Of a DNA stretch of 40,611 nucleotides, positions 35,856 through 40,611 are shown piece by piece. Position numbers and translations under genes: made by a program. The stretch covers positions 1-40,611 of the forward strand of contig NZ_WJBU01000028.1 of the NCBI RefSeq assembly GCF_009646335.1, read 5' to 3'. How positions within the stretch are numbered: the stretch's first letter is position 1; the number at the start of each line of letters is the position of its first letter. Source of the DNA: Caenimonas koreensis DSM 17982 (GTDB lineage Bacteria > Pseudomonadota > Gammaproteobacteria > Burkholderiales > Burkholderiaceae_C). The notes beneath the pieces are model-generated. The model was not told where the DNA came from and ran no database searches. It saw only the letters and a list, made by a program, of their open reading frames with translations.

Positions 35856-36473
35856 ATGTACCAGCCGCCTCATTTCAAATCCACAGACGCCGCCATCGCC
35901 GCGGAGCTGATGACGCGCATTGCATTTGCGAGCCTTGTATCCACCGACGATGCGGGCTTTCCGTTCGTCACGCACCTGCCAATGCACCTGGCCACCAACG
36001 ATGGCGAATTCGTGCTCTGGGCTCACTGCGCCAAACCCAACCCGCACTGGCGTTACCTGCGCGCGCGGCCCCAGGCGCTCGTCACGTTTCTCGGCCCGCA
36101 CGCGTATTTGTCGCCGCAAATTTACCCCGACCTGGCTCGCGTACCGAGCTGGAACTACCTGGCCGTGCATTGCAAAGTCGAGGCTCGCCTGGTGGAAGAA
36201 CCCGGCGAAAAAGACGTGCTGCTCAAGAAGCTGATCGGCGATCACGAACCCGCTTATGCCGACCAGTGGCGCGGCCTGGGCGAGGAGTACCAGCACAAGA
36301 TGCTGGCCGGCATCGTTGGCCTGGAGCTGCGTGTGAAGGAGTGGGAGTGCAAGCTGAAAATCAACCAGCACCGCCCCGAATCGCACGCAAAATTGAAGGC
36401 AAGCTATTCGGTGGGCAACGCGCACGAGCGCGAACTCGCCGTGTGGATGGATCGACTCGGAATGGGAGCCTGA
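35856..36473 (+). CDS. PaiB-like FMN-binding protein
   Basis: A 205-residue protein of the FMN-binding negative transcriptional regulator family (PaiB-type). The split-barrel core shows MYQPPHF at the start, THLPMHL, LWAHCAKPNPHW and AYLSPQIY, and the C-terminal KINQHRPE motif. The Bacillus subtilis founding member affects sporulation and protease genes; in Proteobacteria the family is likely flavin-dependent and its regulatory label is uncertain. The start at 35856 matches the conserved N-terminus. The next gene starts one base after its stop. Confidence 0.88.
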   Translation: MYQPPHFKSTDAAIAAELMTRIAFASLVSTDDAGFPFVTHLPMHLATNDGEFVLWAHCAKPNPHWRYLRARPQALVTFLGPHAYLSPQIYPDLARVPSWNYLAVHCKVEARLVEEPGEKDVLLKKLIGDHEPAYADQWRGLGEEYQHKMLAGIVGLELRVKEWECKLKINQHRPESHAKLKASYSVGNAHERELAVWMDRLGMGA

Positions 36474-38998
<2,525 letters not shown>

Positions 38999-39028
38999 TG
39001 GCTGTGGCGCTAGCGGAGAGCAGGGGGG

Positions 39029-39373
39029 TCAGCCCACGAGCGGGCTGGGGCGGGAACCCATGCCGCCAGGCAACAAGCCCTGGAACTGGGCCGTGATGGA
39101 TGCGATCTTCTCGCGCGCCTTGACCTCGCCATGCATGGATGCGAGCGCGGCCATCAAGTCACCGCGCAGGTACCACAGTGCCTGAATGTCATTGGCGTAG
39201 CGAATCCGGCGCGTCAGCTGAGGAAAGTGCCGGGAGCCGGATTCCCCCAGCGCCTGGAGCATGCATTCGCGAATATCTTCAGTGCCTGTTTCGAGCACCG
39301 AGTCCGAAGGCGTCACCGGATTGCCGAGCAAGCCGTAGAGACTGTTCCTGAGATTCGGTTTGAGCCAACGCAT
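39029..39373 (-). CDS. Conserved-looking hypothetical protein
   Basis: A 114-residue protein I do not recognise. It begins MRWLKPNLRNSLYGLLG and is probably mostly helical, with a predicted helix around RYANDIQALWYLRGDLMAALASMHGE in two parts and a Gly/Pro-rich tail. No signal peptide or membrane segment. It converges with ldcA (30 bases between stops). The start at 39373 follows an AT-rich upstream region. The coding frame is continuous with amino acid use like its neighbours, which supports it being real. Confidence 0.65.
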   Translation of the reverse strand: MRWLKPNLRNSLYGLLGNPVTPSDSVLETGTEDIRECMLQALGESGSRHFPQLTRRIRYANDIQALWYLRGDLMAALASMHGEVKAREKIASITAQFQGLLPGGMGSRPSPLVG

Positions 39374-39576
39374 GGTTTACTTTTGGACCGCTGATTCGAA
39401 ATTGCCTCAGCAGAGGATTGAAGTTATGCCCAGTGTGCGAAGAGTGCAAGTCAGCGTCGTGACCAAGTTAACGAATTAACAACATTCGAATCAATAGCTT
39501 GGTAACGAATCGTGATGCGATTTATGCGGTTGTGTCGCAATGAGGCCTTTTCGCTAAGAACGGTCATGAAGATCGG
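39374..39576. promoter_or_regulatory. AT-rich intergenic region with TAACGAAT direct repeats
   Basis: This gap lies upstream of the gene starting at 39373 and is clearly richer in A and T than its surroundings. It contains TAACGAAT twice (39469-39476 and 39503-39510, 34 bases apart), the palindrome ATTCGAAT (39484-39491) between them, and the short dyad GTTAA/TTAAC (39467-39471, 39476-39480). A regulated promoter is likely somewhere here; no hexamer pair is certain. Confidence 0.4.
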
Positions 39577-39942
39577 TCATCCTTTGGGAGCGCAACGCTT
39601 CAAAAGCTTCACGCCCATCGCCATGCGCGAATTCGCGCGTTCACAGCTCGACATGTTCGGGTAGTGCGCAGTGACGTTCAGCCCCGGCGGGTCGTAGTAC
39701 AGCGTGGCGGTGGCGCCCAGCTCACTTGCGACAGAGCGGCCCTCGCATTTGACGTTGCCTGCTGCCACTGCCTCCACCTGCTTGCAAAAGCCCGAGTTCG
39801 GGTAGTCGACCTGCATGTCGGGTGCGCCCTTGGCATCGCGATAGACAAGGTACGTGTTGGGCGTTGAGCACCCGACCAGTGCGACGCCGGCGGCAATGGC
39901 AATGGCTATCGAGAGCGGGCTTGCAATGGAGCATTTGTGCAT
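39577..39942 (-). CDS. Putative lipoprotein
   Basis: A 121-residue protein. From ATG at 39942 the N-terminus is MHKCSIASPLSIAIAIAAG followed by the lipobox VALVGC, giving lipidated Cys25. An in-frame TTG at 39966 would add eight residues and is less likely. The mature part has Cys residues in GFCKQVE, VKCEG, SSCER and KRCAPKG, which could form two disulfides in the periplasm. No domain recognised. No partner gene is obvious. Confidence 0.72.
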   Translation of the reverse strand: MHKCSIASPLSIAIAIAAGVALVGCSTPNTYLVYRDAKGAPDMQVDYPNSGFCKQVEAVAAGNVKCEGRSVASELGATATLYYDPPGLNVTAHYPNMSSCERANSRMAMGVKLLKRCAPKG

Positions 39943-40054
39943 CGTGGGGGATCGCGGGTGGGTCAATGGAAAGGGCTGAAGTTATCGCGGAACCTGCGCG
40001 GGCAGTACTCGATGTAAGCAATTGAGACAGCCTGCCAAGACTTGGTCGGAAGGA

Positions 40055-40086
40055 ACTAATGATCTGGCGCCGTTACGTACATTAGT
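40055..40086. promoter_or_regulatory. Inverted repeat upstream of the last gene
   Basis: ACTAATG (40055-40061) and CATTAGT (40080-40086) form a perfect 7-bp inverted repeat with an 18-base spacer, centred about 52 bases before the gene starting at 40123. The spacing, about two and a half helical turns centre to centre, would suit a dimeric regulator. No regulator is known. Confidence 0.3.
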
Positions 40087-40122
40087 CCTCAAATTGATCC
40101 TCAACTCCGATTTCGAATTCAG

Positions 40123-40479
40123 ATGAGCGTGAAATCCGTGAACCTCCAGCCCATGAGCAGCCCCAGCGCCGACACAGGCTCTGGCCCGCTGGTGGCGCAA
40201 CCCGATGCAGTCGCCACTTTCCGGGCCAGGATGGCAGCAGGCACACCGAAAAAACCCCCTGAGTGGACACCGCTCGCTACAGACGAGCAGATCCTCACGC
40301 TGCCGCCCGCCGATGTGGAGCGCCTGAAGATCAAGTGGGCCGGCGATGAAGACACGTTCCGCAGGGAAGCGTATGAGTTTTATGAGTTCTTCAAGGCATC
40401 GCAAGAGCTCACGGCGCAGCAACTTGCGCTATCCGAATACAAGCGCAGGCAAGAGGAGAAGGCCGAAGCACGCCGCTAG
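40123..40479 (+). CDS. Hypothetical soluble protein
   Basis: A 118-residue protein of no family known to me. The first 45 residues are Ser/Pro/Ala-rich and look disordered; the rest (TPLATDEQILTLPPADVER onward) is charged and helical, ending in a Lys/Glu/Arg-rich tail EYKRRQEEKAEARR. There is no clear Shine-Dalgarno before ATG at 40123; Met11 is an alternative start. The remaining 132 bases to the window end show nothing further. Confidence 0.6.
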   Translation: MSVKSVNLQPMSSPSADTGSGPLVAQPDAVATFRARMAAGTPKKPPEWTPLATDEQILTLPPADVERLKIKWAGDEDTFRREAYEFYEFFKASQELTAQQLALSEYKRRQEEKAEARR

Positions 40480-40611
40480 CGGCCTGCGGGACAGGGGGTC
40501 TCCTCGTTTTCAGTGCAATAAGTGACGGTACGAAAAGCTAGCACTGGCGCGGAGGTGGTGTTGGTAGATCGTTGATTTCATTGACTTTCCTGTTCACTTT
40601 CAAATCTGCGA

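Overview
The window is GC-rich chromosomal DNA from a betaproteobacterium of the order Burkholderiales, most likely family Comamonadaceae. The evidence is gene order: fabI divergent from yejABEF; arfB; rimP-nusA-infB-rbfA-truB-typA; smpB divergent from ratA-rnfH; a DUF4124 gene divergent from guaB-guaA. Protein sequences and a familiar Comamonadaceae-type intergenic palindrome near 25.96 kb agree with this. The placement is inferred from recognised sequence, not from a database search.

Layout. 0-2.1 kb is an accessory-looking edge: a zinc-ribbon protein of a type often found in prophages and integrative elements, a secreted protein made of five 19-residue repeats, a G5TA-T5-G5TA motif, an orphan terminator and a small membrane protein. 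2.05-6.72 kb (minus strand) is a tightly packed four-gene directon: NfeD-like protein, QmcA/SPFH protein, an ANL-superfamily adenylating enzyme, and a cyanophycin-synthetase-like ATP-grasp ligase whose Mur-ligase half is reduced to a tail without a P-loop. 6.86-9.13 kb is a large PLP-dependent basic amino acid decarboxylase. 9.2-11 kb is a lipase-like protein with a long N-terminal region. 11.2-13.6 kb holds a small membrane protein and a LytS/LytTR-type two-component system. 13.65-20.45 kb is fabI facing a peptide ABC importer (yejABEF) with the ribosome-rescue hydrolase arfB at its end.

20.48-28.8 kb is the transcription/translation operon rimP-nusA-infB-rbfA-truB-typA. It starts with a well-spaced sigma70 promoter that has a perfect palindrome in its spacer, followed by a strong intrinsic terminator in the leader, which suggests attenuation. 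28.8-31.6 kb holds a DMT-family exporter, smpB, ratA, rnfH and a DUF4124 protein. 31.7-34.8 kb is the guaB-guaA GMP pathway. 34.9-39.0 kb runs in one direction: a class III cyclase-FHA fusion, a PaiB-like flavoprotein, a small membrane-anchored protein, a fusion of tRNA adenosine deaminase TadA to a haloalkane-dehalogenase-like hydrolase, and an LD-carboxypeptidase. 39.0-40.6 kb holds small uncharacterised genes, including a lipoprotein.

Most of the window is ordinary core genome. The best candidates for undescribed biology are the ANL plus truncated cyanophycin-synthetase pair behind SPFH/NfeD genes, the TadA-dehalogenase fusion, the rimP leader attenuator, the intergenic palindrome captured inside the truB reading frame, and the 19-residue-repeat secreted protein. 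I saw no rRNA, tRNA, CRISPR array or intact insertion sequence.
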